Positions 37,540 to 49,298 of a stretch of DNA of 64,000 bases are shown here, piece by piece. Under the pieces are notes generated by a model. The model was not told the origin of the DNA and did no database searches. It was given only the letters and a program-made list of their open reading frames with translations. How positions within the stretch are numbered: position 1 is the stretch's first letter; every line of letters starts with the position of its first letter. Source of the stretch: Bog-756 sp963710495 (GTDB lineage Bacteria > Actinomycetota > Acidimicrobiia > Acidimicrobiales > RAAP-2); NCBI GenBank assembly GCA_963710495.1, contig CAVQAI010000009.1, positions 186,001-250,000 of the forward strand. Direction: 5' to 3'. A program made the translations under genes and the position numbers.

Positions 37540-38670
37540 ATGCCCGGGCTGCGAGCACTCGACCTCCCGGCCGGCCCCGGGTTCGTCGAGGCCCTGAACT
37601 CTGCCTGGCAGGACGGCGACGCGGTGCTGCCGGTCGACCCCCGCCTCCCCGCCGCCGCGGTGTCCGCCCTGTTCGACTCGTTGCGGCCCACCGTGGTCGT
37701 CGACGGCGAGGGCCGCCACGACCGGGCCGGGGGACGGCCCACCGAGCCGGGCGATGCCCTGGTCGTCGTCACCAGCGGGACCACCGGCGAACCCAAGGGG
37801 GTTGTGCTCACCCACGATGCCGTACGGGCCTCGGCCCTCGCCACCTCGGCCCGCCTGGGCGTCGACCCGGGCGCCGACCACTGGGTCGCCTGCCTTCCGC
37901 TCGCCCACATCGGCGGCCTCTCCGTCGTCACTCGATCTCTGCTCACCGGCACCCCGTGCACGGTCCTTGCAGGATTCGACGCCGGCGAAGTCGTTCGCCT
38001 GGCCGGCTCGGGGGCCACGCTCGTCTCGCTGGTGGCGACGGCCCTGCGGAGGGTCGACGTCTCGGGCTATCGGTCGGTCCTCCTCGGCGGGGCCGCGCCA
38101 CCCACCCGGCTTCCGGCCAACGTGGTGACCACCTACGGCCAGACCGAGACCGGCTCGGGGATCGTCTACGACGGGACGCCCCTCCCGGGGGTCGAGCTCC
38201 GCCTGGGCGACGGCCAGGGCTCCGGCGACGAGGGGGAGATCCTGGTGCGCGGCCCGATGCTCCTGCGGGGCTACCGCGACGGTTCGGACCCGCGTCTGGC
38301 CGGCGGCTGGCTCCCGACCGGTGACGCCGGTCGGCTCGGGCCCGACGGCGCGCTGACCGTCTTCGGACGGATGGCCGAAGTCATCGTGACCGGAGGCGAG
38401 AAGGTCTGGCCCGCTCCCGTCGAGGACGCGCTGGCCACCTCGTCGGCCGTGGCCGAGGTGGCGGTGTGGAAACGGCCCGACCCCGAGTGGGGCGAACGGG
38501 TGGTGGCCTGGGTCGTGCCGGCGGATCGGGCCTTGCCACCCACGCTGGAGGAGCTCCGCCAGGTGGTCGGGGCCCGGCTACCCCCTTGGGCCGCCCCGCG
38601 CCAGCTCGTCGTGGTCGACGGCCTACCGCGGACGGCCAGTGGCAAGGTGGCGCGCCAGCGGCTCAGGTGA
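37540..38670 (+). CDS. menE: o-Succinylbenzoate-CoA ligase
   Basis: This acyl-CoA synthetase activates o-succinylbenzoate. The AMP-binding loop is VVVTSGTTGEPKGVVLTH, followed by LPLAHIGGLSVVTRSL, TTYGQTETGSG, GDAGRLGPDG and the A10 lysine motif PRTASGKVARQRL. At 376 residues it is short, as in other actinobacterial MenE. Its end overlaps the convergent SDR gene by eight bases. menC and menF are not in the window. Confidence 0.92.
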   Translation: MPGLRALDLPAGPGFVEALNSAWQDGDAVLPVDPRLPAAAVSALFDSLRPTVVVDGEGRHDRAGGRPTEPGDALVVVTSGTTGEPKGVVLTHDAVRASALATSARLGVDPGADHWVACLPLAHIGGLSVVTRSLLTGTPCTVLAGFDAGEVVRLAGSGATLVSLVATALRRVDVSGYRSVLLGGAAPPTRLPANVVTTYGQTETGSGIVYDGTPLPGVELRLGDGQGSGDEGEILVRGPMLLRGYRDGSDPRLAGGWLPTGDAGRLGPDGALTVFGRMAEVIVTGGEKVWPAPVEDALATSSAVAEVAVWKRPDPEWGERVVAWVVPADRALPPTLEELRQVVGARLPPWAAPRQLVVVDGLPRTASGKVARQRLR

Positions 38671-39442
38671 CGCCACCGCTGGCGATACACAGGGCGCCAC
38701 CGTCGATCACCAGCGTCTGGCCGGTGATCCACGAGGCGGCGTCCGAGCAGAGGAACAGTGCGGCGGCGGCGATGTCCTCCGGTCTACCCAGGCGTCCGAG
38801 AGGCAGCCGGCGGGCGATGGCCTCTTCGCCACGCTCCCAGAGGGCGCGGGCGAAGTCCGTCTTGACCAACCCCGGAGCCAGTGCGTTGACCCGGACCCCC
38901 GGGCCGAGCTCGCCGGCCAGCTGGCGAGTGAGATGGATGACGGCCGCCTTGGTGACGTTGTACCAGCCGATGCCCCCTTCGACCGACAGCCCGCCGACCG
39001 AGGCCACGTTGAGGACGGCCCCACCGGACTCGCGCATCCCGGCGCGCCAGGCGGCCTGCACCCATTCGAGGTAACCCGACTGGTTGACCCGTACCGTCTT
39101 GTCCGCCCGGTCCCGATCGATGTCGACCATCGGGCCGAAGTAGGGGTTGGTGGCGGCGTTGTTGACCAGGATGTCGACCGATCCGAAGCGCTCCACCGTC
39201 GCCGCCACGCATGCCCCGGCCTGCTCGGGGTCGCCGGCGTTGGCCACGTACCAGGCCACCGAACCCACGCGGTCACCGCCGGCCGCCCGGATCTCGTCCG
39301 CCGCCTGCGTCAGTGCCTCGGCCTTGCGCGACGAGATCATCACCGACGCCCCCGCCGTAGCGAAAGCGAGCGCGATGGCCCGGCCGATGCCCCGCGATGC
39401 GCCCGTCACCAACGCCGTCCTGCCGTCGAGCCGGAGGTCCAC
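38663..39442 (-). CDS. Short-chain dehydrogenase/reductase
   Basis: The 259-residue classical SDR has the cofactor loop TGASRGIGRAIALAF at residue 14, the NNAATNP version of the NNAG motif, NVASVGGLS with the catalytic serine and YNVTK with the tyrosine and lysine. A C-terminal ITGQTLVIDGGA strand is standard. The substrate cannot be told; the FabG-like layout and the arginine after the first strand suggest NADP. A tandem repeat lies just upstream of the start. Confidence 0.88.
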   Translation of the reverse strand: MDLRLDGRTALVTGASRGIGRAIALAFATAGASVMISSRKAEALTQAADEIRAAGGDRVGSVAWYVANAGDPEQAGACVAATVERFGSVDILVNNAATNPYFGPMVDIDRDRADKTVRVNQSGYLEWVQAAWRAGMRESGGAVLNVASVGGLSVEGGIGWYNVTKAAVIHLTRQLAGELGPGVRVNALAPGLVKTDFARALWERGEEAIARRLPLGRLGRPEDIAAAALFLCSDAASWITGQTLVIDGGALCIASGGVT

Positions 39443-39455
39443 AGCGCGACACCCT

Positions 39456-39530
39456 ATCGACGGCCGCCGACGGCGGGGCCCCGATGGTCGCCGACGGCAG
39501 GGCCCGATGGTCGCCGTCGGCGGGACGGCC
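39456..39530. repeat. Tandem repeat of a 23-base unit
   Basis: Two clear copies with the core GATGGTCGCCGACGGC start at 39483 and 39506, with partial copies on both sides. The array lies between the divergent SDR and DUF255 genes, upstream of both. Confidence 0.7.
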
Positions 39531-39564
39531 GAACAGACGCATTCCCATGGCCCTCATCCACCCG

Positions 39565-39570
39565 TAGCAT
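39565..39570 (+). promoter_or_regulatory. Putative -10 box before the DUF255 gene
   Basis: TAGCAT is followed by eight bases and the GTG at 39579. There is no Shine-Dalgarno sequence, which fits a leaderless mRNA. Confidence 0.5.
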
Positions 39571-39578
39571 CGTCGTCC

Positions 39579-41651
<2,073 letters not shown>

Positions 41652-41655
<4 letters not shown>

Positions 41656-42374
41656 CGCGGCAGTCGGGACGGACGCGGCGCGGCGGGACGGCCCGCGACG
41701 TGGCCCGCTCCGTCAAACCGAGGGCCCGCATCGAGGTGGCCGGAGGGACGGCGCTCACGGTGCTGGTGCTGGCCTGTCACCAGGACGACACCATCGGCGT
41801 GGACCTGGCCTCGGGCACCCTCGTGCGGGTGCGGGTGGACTGGCCGCCCGACCACGGCCCCGATCTCTCGCCGTTCGACGTGGTGGAGACCAAGCTGGCC
41901 GAGGAACCGGAGCGGGACGACCTGGCCCAGCCCGAGGCGGTGACGTCCGAGGGCCTTCCCCGCCACCTCGGCACCCTGCACGGGCGCCGGGTGCGACAGC
42001 TCCTCCACCCTCTCGTCGCACCGGTCGAGGAGCACGTGCTGGGCTTTCCCGGGGCCTCGGCGCCCTACTGGGAGTTCCGGGGATTCCGGCCCTCGCTGGC
42101 CTTGATCGTCCCCGGCAAGGGCCCGGTGCTCTTCCGCCGGCTGGCCGACCGCTCGGTCTGGGTGCGGTTCGGTTGGGGCCGGAGCGACAACTGGCTCCCG
42201 GTCGAGGACCCGAGGTCCGAGCGGGCGCTCGACGTGGCGCGGCGGGACCGACTCGCCGGCAAGGACCTGGCCGCCGCCCTCGGGTCCAAGCCCCACTACG
42301 TGCTGGCCGCCATCACCGCTCCGCGCGAAGGCCATTGTTACAAGACGGTCCGGGGACTGCTGCCGCGGAGCTGA
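41652..42374 (+). CDS. Conserved hypothetical protein
   Basis: I do not recognise the family of this 240-residue protein. The first half has alternating strands (ALTVLVLACHQDDTIGVDL, then GTLVRVRVDWP). The second half contains PSLALIVPGKGPVLFRRLAD, VWVRFGWGRSDNWLPVED and the end HYVLAAITAPREGHCYKTVR, which is rich in aromatic and basic residues. No signal or membrane segment is present. The ATGA overlap with the DUF255 gene indicates one transcript. Confidence 0.75.
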
Positions 42375-42387
42375 TCCGACCGTGCCC

Positions 42388-42393
42388 TACAGT
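42388..42393 (+). promoter_or_regulatory. Putative -10 box before the phosphodiesterase gene
   Basis: TACAGT is followed by eight bases and the GTG at 42402, the same arrangement as at several other starts here. Confidence 0.5.
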
Positions 42394-42401
42394 CGGCAGC
42401 T

Positions 42402-43547
42402 GTGCCTGCGGCCCCGACCACCGAAGCGGTGCTCCCCGACTACGCCGGAGCCTGCATCGCCAACCTGGTCCCCGCCCTGATCCGGGCCGAACCGGGGCGC
42501 CGAGTGGCTCCCGGCCTCGGCCCGCCACGCCGACCAGACGGTGCTGCTCGTGCTCGACGGCCTGGGTTGGGAGCAGCTCACCCGCCGGCGTGGCGCTGGC
42601 GCCCACCCTTGCAGCGGCCGAAGGCATCGAGCGCCCCATCACGTCGGTCGCCCCGACCACCACGGCCTGCGCCCTGACCTCGATCACCACGGGACGTACG
42701 CCCGAGCGACCACGGGCTGCTCGGCTACCGGCTGGCCCTCGACGGCGAGATCCTCAACGCCCTCCACTGGACGGTGGGCAGTCGGCGGGCACGCGACGGT
42801 CGCCGCTCGGTCCCGGCACGCCGGTTCCAGACGTGCCTCCCCTTCGCAGCCGCCGACCGGCCGGTGCCGGTGGTGTCGCGCAGCGAATTCGGCGGGACCG
42901 GGTTCACCGCCGCCCACCTGGGCGATGCCCCCCTTCACGGCTATCGGGTGCCGTCGTCACTGCCGCTCGAGGTCATCCGTCTGCTGCGCCAAGGCGAGCC
43001 CTTCGTCTACGCCTACTACGACGGTGTCGACAAGGTGGCCCACACCAGCGGCCTCGGCGAGCTCTACGACGCCGAGCTCCGGGCCGTCGACCACCTCGTG
43101 GCCGACGTGGCCGGGGCGCTCCCCTCGGGGGCGGTGCTGGTGGTCACGGCCGACCATGGCCAGATCGACGTGGGCCCCCATCTCGAACTGCTCGGCCGGG
43201 AGCTCATGGGCATGGTCGACTTCATGTCCGGTGAGGGCCGGTTCCGGTGGCTGCACGCTCGGGCCGGCGCGGTCGAGGACCTGTTCGAAGGGGCCACCGC
43301 CCGCTACGCCGAGACCACCTGGGTGAAGACACGCGACCAGCTCATCGACGAAGGCGTGTTCGGAGGCCCCGTCGCCCCGCACTTCTTGCCCCGGCTCGGG
43401 GACGTGGCGCTGATCCCCCGGGCGCCGATCGCCTTCGTGGACCCGGCCGACACCGGCGAGAGCCGCCTCTACAGCCGGCACGGGTCGCTGACTGCGGACG
43501 AGATGCTCGTCCCCTTGGTGGTCCTGGCCGGAGGTGGCAACATCTGA
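42402..43547 (+). CDS. Alkaline phosphatase superfamily (type I phosphodiesterase/nucleotide pyrophosphatase), three apparent frameshifts
   Basis: Joined across frames the product of about 380 residues shows the family's metal and nucleophile sites: LLVLDGLGWEQL (first aspartate), SVAPTTTACALTSITTG (threonine nucleophile), AYYDGVDKVAH and VVTADHGQID. Frame changes are needed near 42500, 42595 and 42705; from 42774 to the stop one frame is open. The GTG at 42402 has a TACAGT box upstream. No signal peptide is seen. The substrate is unknown. bpa follows after two bases, so the two genes are co-transcribed. Confidence 0.85.
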
Positions 43548-43549
43548 CG

Positions 43550-44107
43550 ATGGCGACCCAACCGCCCGACCCCGATGGATCGAACGACACTCCTCTCCGC
43601 CCCGAGGTCCTCGACGGGCCCACCGGGCGACGCGCCTCGCCCGAGCCGGATGCGCCGACCGACTCCGGTGAGGGCGGCGACGCCGGCGAAGGCGGTCGGG
43701 CCGAGGGCGAGGCGATCGAACAGCCGGCCAAGCTGCTCCGGATCGGCTCGATGGTCAAGCAACTGCTCGAGGAGGTACGCCAGGCACCGCTGGACGAGGC
43801 CAGCCGGACCCGACTGCGGGAGATCTACGAACAGTCCATCCGCGAGTTGGCCCAGGGGCTGTCACCCGAGCTGGTGGCCGAGCTCGACCGGGTCTCGATT
43901 CCCTTCGACTCGCCCACCCCGTCCGACGCCGAACTGCGGGTGGCCCATGCCCAGCTGGTCGGGTGGCTCGAGGGCCTGTTCCACGGCATCCAGGCCACCC
44001 TGGTGGCCCAGCAGGTGGCCGCCCGGGCCCAGCTCGACGAGATGCGCCAACGGTCGCTGCCGGCGGCGCCGGGCCAGGACACGGGCCGGCCGGGGACCTA
44101 TCTGTGA
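43550..44107 (+). CDS. bpa: Bacterial proteasome activator Bpa/PafE
   Basis: Bpa forms a ring that opens the 20S proteasome without ATP. The 185-residue protein matches from EQPAKLLRIGSMVKQLLEEV, through APLDEASRTRLREIYEQSIREL and HAQLVGWLEGLFHGIQATLV, to AARAQLDEMRQRSLP. The last four residues are GTYL; the mycobacterial protein ends GQYL, the motif that docks in the proteasome. The first 50 residues are acidic and disordered. Its presence implies a proteasome elsewhere in the genome. Confidence 0.92.
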   Translation: MATQPPDPDGSNDTPLRPEVLDGPTGRRASPEPDAPTDSGEGGDAGEGGRAEGEAIEQPAKLLRIGSMVKQLLEEVRQAPLDEASRTRLREIYEQSIRELAQGLSPELVAELDRVSIPFDSPTPSDAELRVAHAQLVGWLEGLFHGIQATLVAQQVAARAQLDEMRQRSLPAAPGQDTGRPGTYL

Positions 44108-44205
44108 ACCCACCTCGGTGAGTCGGGGCCACCCGCCCGGACCGCCCGCCGCCTCACCGCGGCGCCGGGCCGGAGGGGCTAGGGTCGGAATGACACAGCT
44201 GTAAC

Positions 44206-44226
44206 TCGTCCACAGCCTGTGGACAA
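44206..44226. promoter_or_regulatory. Inverted pair of DnaA boxes upstream of dnaE1
   Basis: TCGTCCACA (44206-44214) matches the actinobacterial DnaA box TTGTCCACA at 8 of 9 bases. TGTGGACAA (44218-44226) is its exact complement on the other strand. They are three bases apart and 42 bases before the dnaE1 start. A TAGGGT element at 44180-44185 may be the -10 box, which would put the boxes just after the transcription start. Confidence 0.7.
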
Positions 44227-44268
44227 GACACCCACGGGCACGGGCCCCTCCCGGAAGGCGTCCACCAC

Positions 44269-47200
44269 TTGGCCCCGGCATCGTTCACTCACCTCCATAC
44301 CCACACCGAGTTCTCCATGCTCGACGGGGCGGCCCGGGTCGACGATCTGGTCCAGGCCGCAGTGGACGACGGACAACCCGCTCTCGGGATCACCGACCAC
44401 GGGAACATGTACGGGGTGCTCGACTTCTACGCCTCCTGCCGCAAGGCGGGCATCACCCCGGTCATCGGCACCGAGGCCTACATGGCCGCTTCGATCGCGC
44501 TACGACCGCCCGGTTCGCCGGGGCAAGGTCGACGACACGGGGGGCGACACCGGCGGCGGCGAGAAGCTCTACTACCACCTCACGTTGCTGGCCGAGTCGA
44601 ACGACGGCTACCGGAACCTGCTCAAGCTGTCGTCGGCCGCCTATCTCGAGGGCTACTACTACAAGCCCCGGGTCGACTGGGAGCTGCTCGAGCGGCACCA
44701 CCAGGGGCTGATCGCCACCACCGGGTGCCTCGGCGGTGTCGTCCTCCAGGCCCTGCTGGCCGACGACCGCATCAAGGCCGAGACCCTCGCCGCCCGCCTC
44801 CAGGACATCTTCGGCCGCGGCAACCTGTTCGTCGAGCTCCAGGACCACGGCCTTCCCGAGCAGCACAAGACCAACCCGGCCCTGGTCGAGATCGCCCGCC
44901 GCATCGGCGCCCCCCTGCTCGCCACCAACGACAGCCACTACACCCACCGCGAGGACCATGTGGCCCACGACGCCCTGCTCTGCGTCCAGACCGGGGCCCT
45001 CATCGACGATCCGAAGCGCTTCAAGTTCGAGGGCGAGGAGCACTATCTCAAGTCGGCGGCCGAGATGCGTCACCTCTTCGCCGAGCTGCCCGAGGCGTGC
45101 GACAACACGCTGCTGATCGCCGAGCGGGCCGGCGTCGAGATCGACTTCGAGCGGCCGAGCCTGCCCCGCTTTGCCGTCCCGCCCGAGTTCCGCAGGGACA
45201 CCTACGAGGCAGCGGGCCGCTGCCTACCTGCGCCAGCTCACCTTCAGTGGCGCCGAGGAGCGCTACGGCTCCCCGCTCCCCGCCGGCGTGACCACCCGTC
45301 TCGACTACGAGCTCGGGGTCATCGAGGACATGGGGTTCGCCGCCTACTTCCTGGTGGTCTGGGACCTCATCCGCTTCGCCCGCACCCGCCGGATCCGGGT
45401 CGGCCCCGGACGGGGCTCGGCGGCCGGCTGCTGCGTGGCCTACTGCCTGGGCATCGTCGATCTCGACCCCATCCGCTACGACCTCCTCTTCGAGCGGTTT
45501 CTCAACCCGGGGCGAATCCAGATGCCCGACATCGACATGGACTTCGACGAGCGCTACCGGGCGGACATGATCAAGTACGCCGCCGAACGGTACGGGGCGG
45601 ACCACGTGGCCCAGATCGTGACGTTCTCGACCATCAAGGCCCGGGCCGCAGTGCGTGACGCGGCAAGGGTGCTCGGGTACCCGTACGTGGTCGGGGACAA
45701 GATCGCCAAGGCCATGCCGCCTCTCCTCATGGGGCGTGACACCCCGCTCAGCGCCTGCCTGGAGCGGACCGAAGGCCACGAGGACGGCTTCGCCGCGGCC
45801 GCCGAGCTCCGGGCCATGTACGAGACGGATCCCGAGGCCCGGCGGGTCATCGACGTGGCCAAGGGCCTCGAGGGCCTGCGCCGCCAGGACGGCATCCACG
45901 CCGCCGCCGTGGTCATCACCGACGAGCCGCTCACCGAGTACCTGCCGGTGCAGCGCAAGCCGGACGGTGACGACCCCGAGGCCGCCCCCATCGTCACCCA
46001 GTACGAGATGCACGGGGTCGAAGAGCTCGGCTTGCTCAAGATGGACTTCCTCGGCCTGCGCAACCTCTCGGTGATCGAGCGGACCCTGGACATGATCGAG
46101 GCCGCCACCGGTGACCGGCCGGACATCGACCGGATCCCACTCGACGACCCCGGGACGTTCGCCATGCTGTGCCGGGGCGACTCGATGGGCGTCTTCCAGC
46201 TCGAGGGCGGACCGATGCGGTCGCTCATGCGCTCGCTGGCGCCGACCAGCTTCGACGACGTCGCCGCCCTGGTGGCCCTCTACCGGCCCGGGCCGATGGC
46301 CCAGAACATGCACCGCGACTACGCCGACCGCAAGAACGGGCGCCAGCAGGTGAGCTATCTCCACCCCGACCTCGAGGACATCCTGGCCGACACCTACGGG
46401 CTGATGATCTACCAGGAGTCGGTGATGCGGGTCGCCCAGCGGTTCGCCGGCTACAGCCTGGCCGAGGCGGACAACCTGCGGAAGGCCTGTGGCAAGAAGA
46501 TCCGTTCCCTCATCCGGGCCGAGCGGGAGAAGTTCGTGGCCGGGTGCGTCACCCAGGGCTACGACGAGCAGCTCGGGACCCAGCTGTTCGACATCATCGA
46601 GCCGTTCGCCGACTACGCCTTCAACAAGTCCCACTCCTACGGGTACGGGTTCATCGCCTACCAGACGGCCTGGCTCAAGGCCCACCATCCGGTCGAGTAC
46701 TTGGCCAGCCTGCTCACGTCGGTCAAGGACAACAAGGACAAGACCGCCGTCTACCTGGCGGAGTGCCGCTCGCTCGGCATCGAGGTGCTGGTCCCCGACG
46801 TCAACCGATCGCTCTCCGACTTCGCCGCCGATGTCCCGGCGGGCGAACAGCCCGAGGGTCGCTGCAGGCGGGGCCCGGGGCCATCACCTTCGGGCTCGCC
46901 GCCGTGCGCAACGTCGGCGAGGGCCTGGTCGCCCACATCGTCGCCGAGCGCGAGGCCAACGGTCCCTTCACCGACTTCTACGACTTCTGCCAACGGGTCG
47001 ACCCCTCCGTGCTCAACAAGCGCACCATCGAGTCGCTCATCAAGGCCGGCGGGTTCGACTCGCTCGGCCACCCGCGCCGCGGCCTCTGCCTCGTCTTCGA
47101 GGAGATCGTGGACCGCACCCTCGAACGGCGCCGCGAGCACGATGCCGGGGTCGTCTCCCTCTTCGCCGCCCTCGAACCGGAGACGGACGGGCAGGCCAGC

Positions 47201-47896
47201 GGCTTCGGAGACACCCGGGTGCCCGTCCCGGACACCGAGTTCGACAAGGCGCAGCGGCTGGCCTTCGAAAAGGAGATGCTCGGGCTCTACATCAGCGACC
47301 ACCCGCTGATGGGCCTCGAGGGGCCCCTGGCCCGGCTCACCGACTGCACGCTGGCCGAGCTCCGGGACTTCGACGCCGACACCCCGGCCCCGGTGGCTCC
47401 CGGGTTCGGCGGCGAGGGGCAGGTTCGCCTGGTCGGCGGGGTGGTGACCGAGCTCACCCGGCGCTACACCAAAAAAGGGGACCTGATGGGCACCTTCGTG
47501 CTCGAAGATCTCAACGCCTCCATCGAGGTCTTCGTCTTCCCCAAGTGCATGGCCAGCTACGGCGCCTTGCTCGACGACGACGCCGTGGTGGTCATCAAGG
47601 GTCGGGTCGACCTCCGTGACGACCAGCTCAAGCTGGTCTGCATGGAGGTGCAGCGCCCCGAGCTGGCCGCCGAGGGGGGCGGGGACCTCCGGATCTCCCT
47701 GCCCCTCAACTCCCTGACCGACCGGCTGGTGGACGGGCTGAAGCGGCTCCTCGCCGACCACCCGGGCGATTCCCCCGTCTTCCTCCACGTCGGGGACACG
47801 GTGCTGCGCCTGCCCGCCGATTTCAACGTGGACAGCCGGCGCGGCCTGATCGGGGAGCTCCGGGTGCTCCTCGGCCCCAACGCCATCCAGACCTGA
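44269..47896 (+). CDS. dnaE1: DNA polymerase III alpha subunit, three apparent frameshifts
   Basis: This is the main replicative polymerase. The PHP domain opens SFTHLHTHTEFSMLDGAARV, and the catalytic aspartates lie in MPDIDMDFDERYR. FNKSHSYGYGFIAYQTAWLK and the finger region follow, then the OB domain (GGVVTELTRRYTKKGDLMGTF). Frame changes are needed near 44498, 45213 and 46858. The length of about 1200 residues is normal once joined. An essential gene cannot be broken three times, so these are most likely sequence errors. The start is TTG at 44269, with conserved residues at once. Confidence 0.93.
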
Positions 47897-47907
47897 ACCG
47901 GGCGGAT

Positions 47908-47936
47908 ACGACAGGCGCCTCTAAATCCCGTAAAAT
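47908..47936 (+). promoter_or_regulatory. Sigma-70 type promoter after dnaE1
   Basis: ACGACA (47908-47913) and TAAAAT (47931-47936) are 17 bases apart. TAAAAT is the closest match to the consensus -10 in the window. Transcription would start near 47943, leaving a leader of about 126 bases for the next gene. Confidence 0.6.
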
Positions 47937-47967
47937 CGTGGAACGGCTCCTGACATGGAGGCTCCGC

Positions 47968-48040
47968 ACCACCCGCCCCCCTGGGGGCCGGGTGGTACCA
48001 GGGGGCTCTGCGCCAGACCCGGGCCGGCGGCTCAGGCCGC
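47968..48040 (+). promoter_or_regulatory. Two-hairpin structured leader
   Basis: Hairpin 1 (47968-47996) pairs ACCACCCG with CGGGTGGT and the inner C and G runs, 12-13 pairs in all. Hairpin 2 (48027-48040) pairs GCGGC with GCCGC around TCAG. No U-run follows hairpin 1, so it is a weak candidate for a dnaE1 terminator. No named riboswitch consensus was recognised. Confidence 0.5.
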
Positions 48041-48068
48041 AGGAAGACCGAGGAGTACGGAACGGCAC

Positions 48069-48744
48069 ATGTCCATCCAGGTGGAGACCAAGGACTGCAC
48101 ATCCATCGGTGACGCGGAGCTGGCCGAGATGGCCGACCTGTGCGCCGAGCGCGAACCCCACTACGACATCGGGTTCCTGTCCAAACAGCGTGAAGAGTGG
48201 GTGCTGGTCACCCGGGCGCGTGAGGGGAACAAGTTGCGGGGCTACTCCTTCTCCACTCTGGAGCGCATCGGGGGCACGCCCTCGCTGCTGATCGGCCTGG
48301 CCACCATCGACCGGACCTCCCGGGCCGACACCGTGCTCCGGGCCATGATGGGTGACAAGTACCGCCGGGCCCTGCTGGCCTTCCCCGACGAGGACGTCCT
48401 GGTCGGGACCCGCCTTCTGGCCGCCGAGGGGTTCCGGGCCTTCGCCGGCCTCACCGACGTGGTGCCCGGCCCCGACCACCGGGCCACCGGCGAGGAACGG
48501 GCGTGGGGTCGCCGTCTGGCCAAGCGGTTCGGGGCCGACGGGTCGCATCGACGACCGCACCTTCGTGGTGCGCGGTGACGGCAACGAGTCCGGCGGCTTC
48601 GACTTCGCCAGCCCGAAGGCGACCGCCGTCCCCGAGATCGGTGGCTTCTTCGACGATGTCGACGCCGGCGCCGGAGGGCGGCTGGTGGTCTTCGGCTGGG
48701 CCATGGCCGAAGACCTGGCCGGGGGACGGCTGGGCGGTCGCTGA
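48069..48744 (+). CDS. Uncharacterised GNAT-like protein, one apparent frameshift
   Basis: The 224-residue product is not recognised with certainty. The layout (ELAEMADLCAEREP, then EEWVLVTRAREGNKLRGYSF and SLLIGLATIDRTSRADTVLR) resembles the strand-helix order of GNAT acyltransferases. One extra G near 48542 separates the last third, which reads RIDDRTFVVRGDGNESGG and FDFASPKATAVPEIGGFF when corrected. GAGGAG lies 13 bases before the ATG, a long gap. A strong promoter and a structured leader precede it. Confidence 0.65.
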
Positions 48745-48812
48745 CCAGGGCCTCGTCCTGTTGACCCGGCATCGGGCGGACGAACACCACCCAGGCGGAA
48801 CAGTCCAGGCAA

Positions 48813-48818
48813 TAGCAT
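48813..48818 (+). promoter_or_regulatory. Putative -10 box for leaderless rrf2 mRNA
   Basis: TAGCAT is followed by exactly six bases and the GTG at 48825, the spacing expected when transcription begins on the start codon. Confidence 0.55.
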
Positions 48819-48824
48819 GGTTGC

Positions 48825-49274
48825 GTGAAGGTCTCGACCCGGGGTGACTATGCCAGTCGTGCCCTCCTGTCCCTCGCCCTGCACCCCGACGGCGAAGGAC
48901 CCACCGCCGTCCGGGACATCGCCGAGCGCACCGGCCTGCCCCAGCCCTACCTCGAGCAGATCCTCCTGGCCCTCAAGGGCGCCGGCCTGGTCCGCTCCAA
49001 ACGCGGGGTGGGCGGCGGCTACGTGCTCGCCCGGCCACCCGAGGAGATCTCGCTCTCCCAGATCGTCTCGGCCGTCGACGGGCCCATCGTGGCCGGCGAC
49101 TTCGGCCTGCCTCACGAGAACGGTGCCTGCGACCACGAAGGCCAGTGCGTCCTCCTGGCCGTGTGGGCGGACGTGGGCGAGCACATGCGGGCCCACCTCG
49201 AGTCGTTCACCTTGGCCGACATGGTGGCCCGGGCCCAGGGCCGCCGCCCGGTCCTCCGCCAGAACGCCGGCTGA
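48825..49274 (+). CDS. Rrf2 family transcription regulator
   Basis: The 149-residue protein has the Rrf2 winged helix (KVSTRGDYASRALLSLALH; ISEKTGLP-like IAERTGLPQPYLEQILLAL; RGVGGGYVLARP). The cluster-binding region has cysteines 102 and 108 (CDHEGQC), the spacing of the first two cysteines in IscR and NsrR, but the third position is Trp114. Asp8, which binds the cluster in NsrR, is present. So it may hold an atypical or labile Fe-S cluster, or act by thiol oxidation. No iscS-suf genes adjoin it. Confidence 0.88.
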   Translation: MKVSTRGDYASRALLSLALHPDGEGPTAVRDIAERTGLPQPYLEQILLALKGAGLVRSKRGVGGGYVLARPPEEISLSQIVSAVDGPIVAGDFGLPHENGACDHEGQCVLLAVWADVGEHMRAHLESFTLADMVARAQGRRPVLRQNAG

Positions 49275-49298
49275 GCCCGCGGCCACCGGCCGGGATGG

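Noticed and set aside
44206..44226. Possible replication origin
   Set aside because: Only two DnaA boxes, no AT-rich unwinding region, and dnaA, dnaN, rpmH are absent.
44269..47896. Programmed frameshifting or inteins in dnaE1
   Set aside because: Three separate shifts without slippery heptamers or intein motifs, alongside shifts in unrelated genes, fit sequence errors better.
47968..47996. A rho-independent terminator for dnaE1
   Set aside because: The stem is strong but no U-run follows, and a promoter precedes it, so it is more likely part of the next gene's leader.
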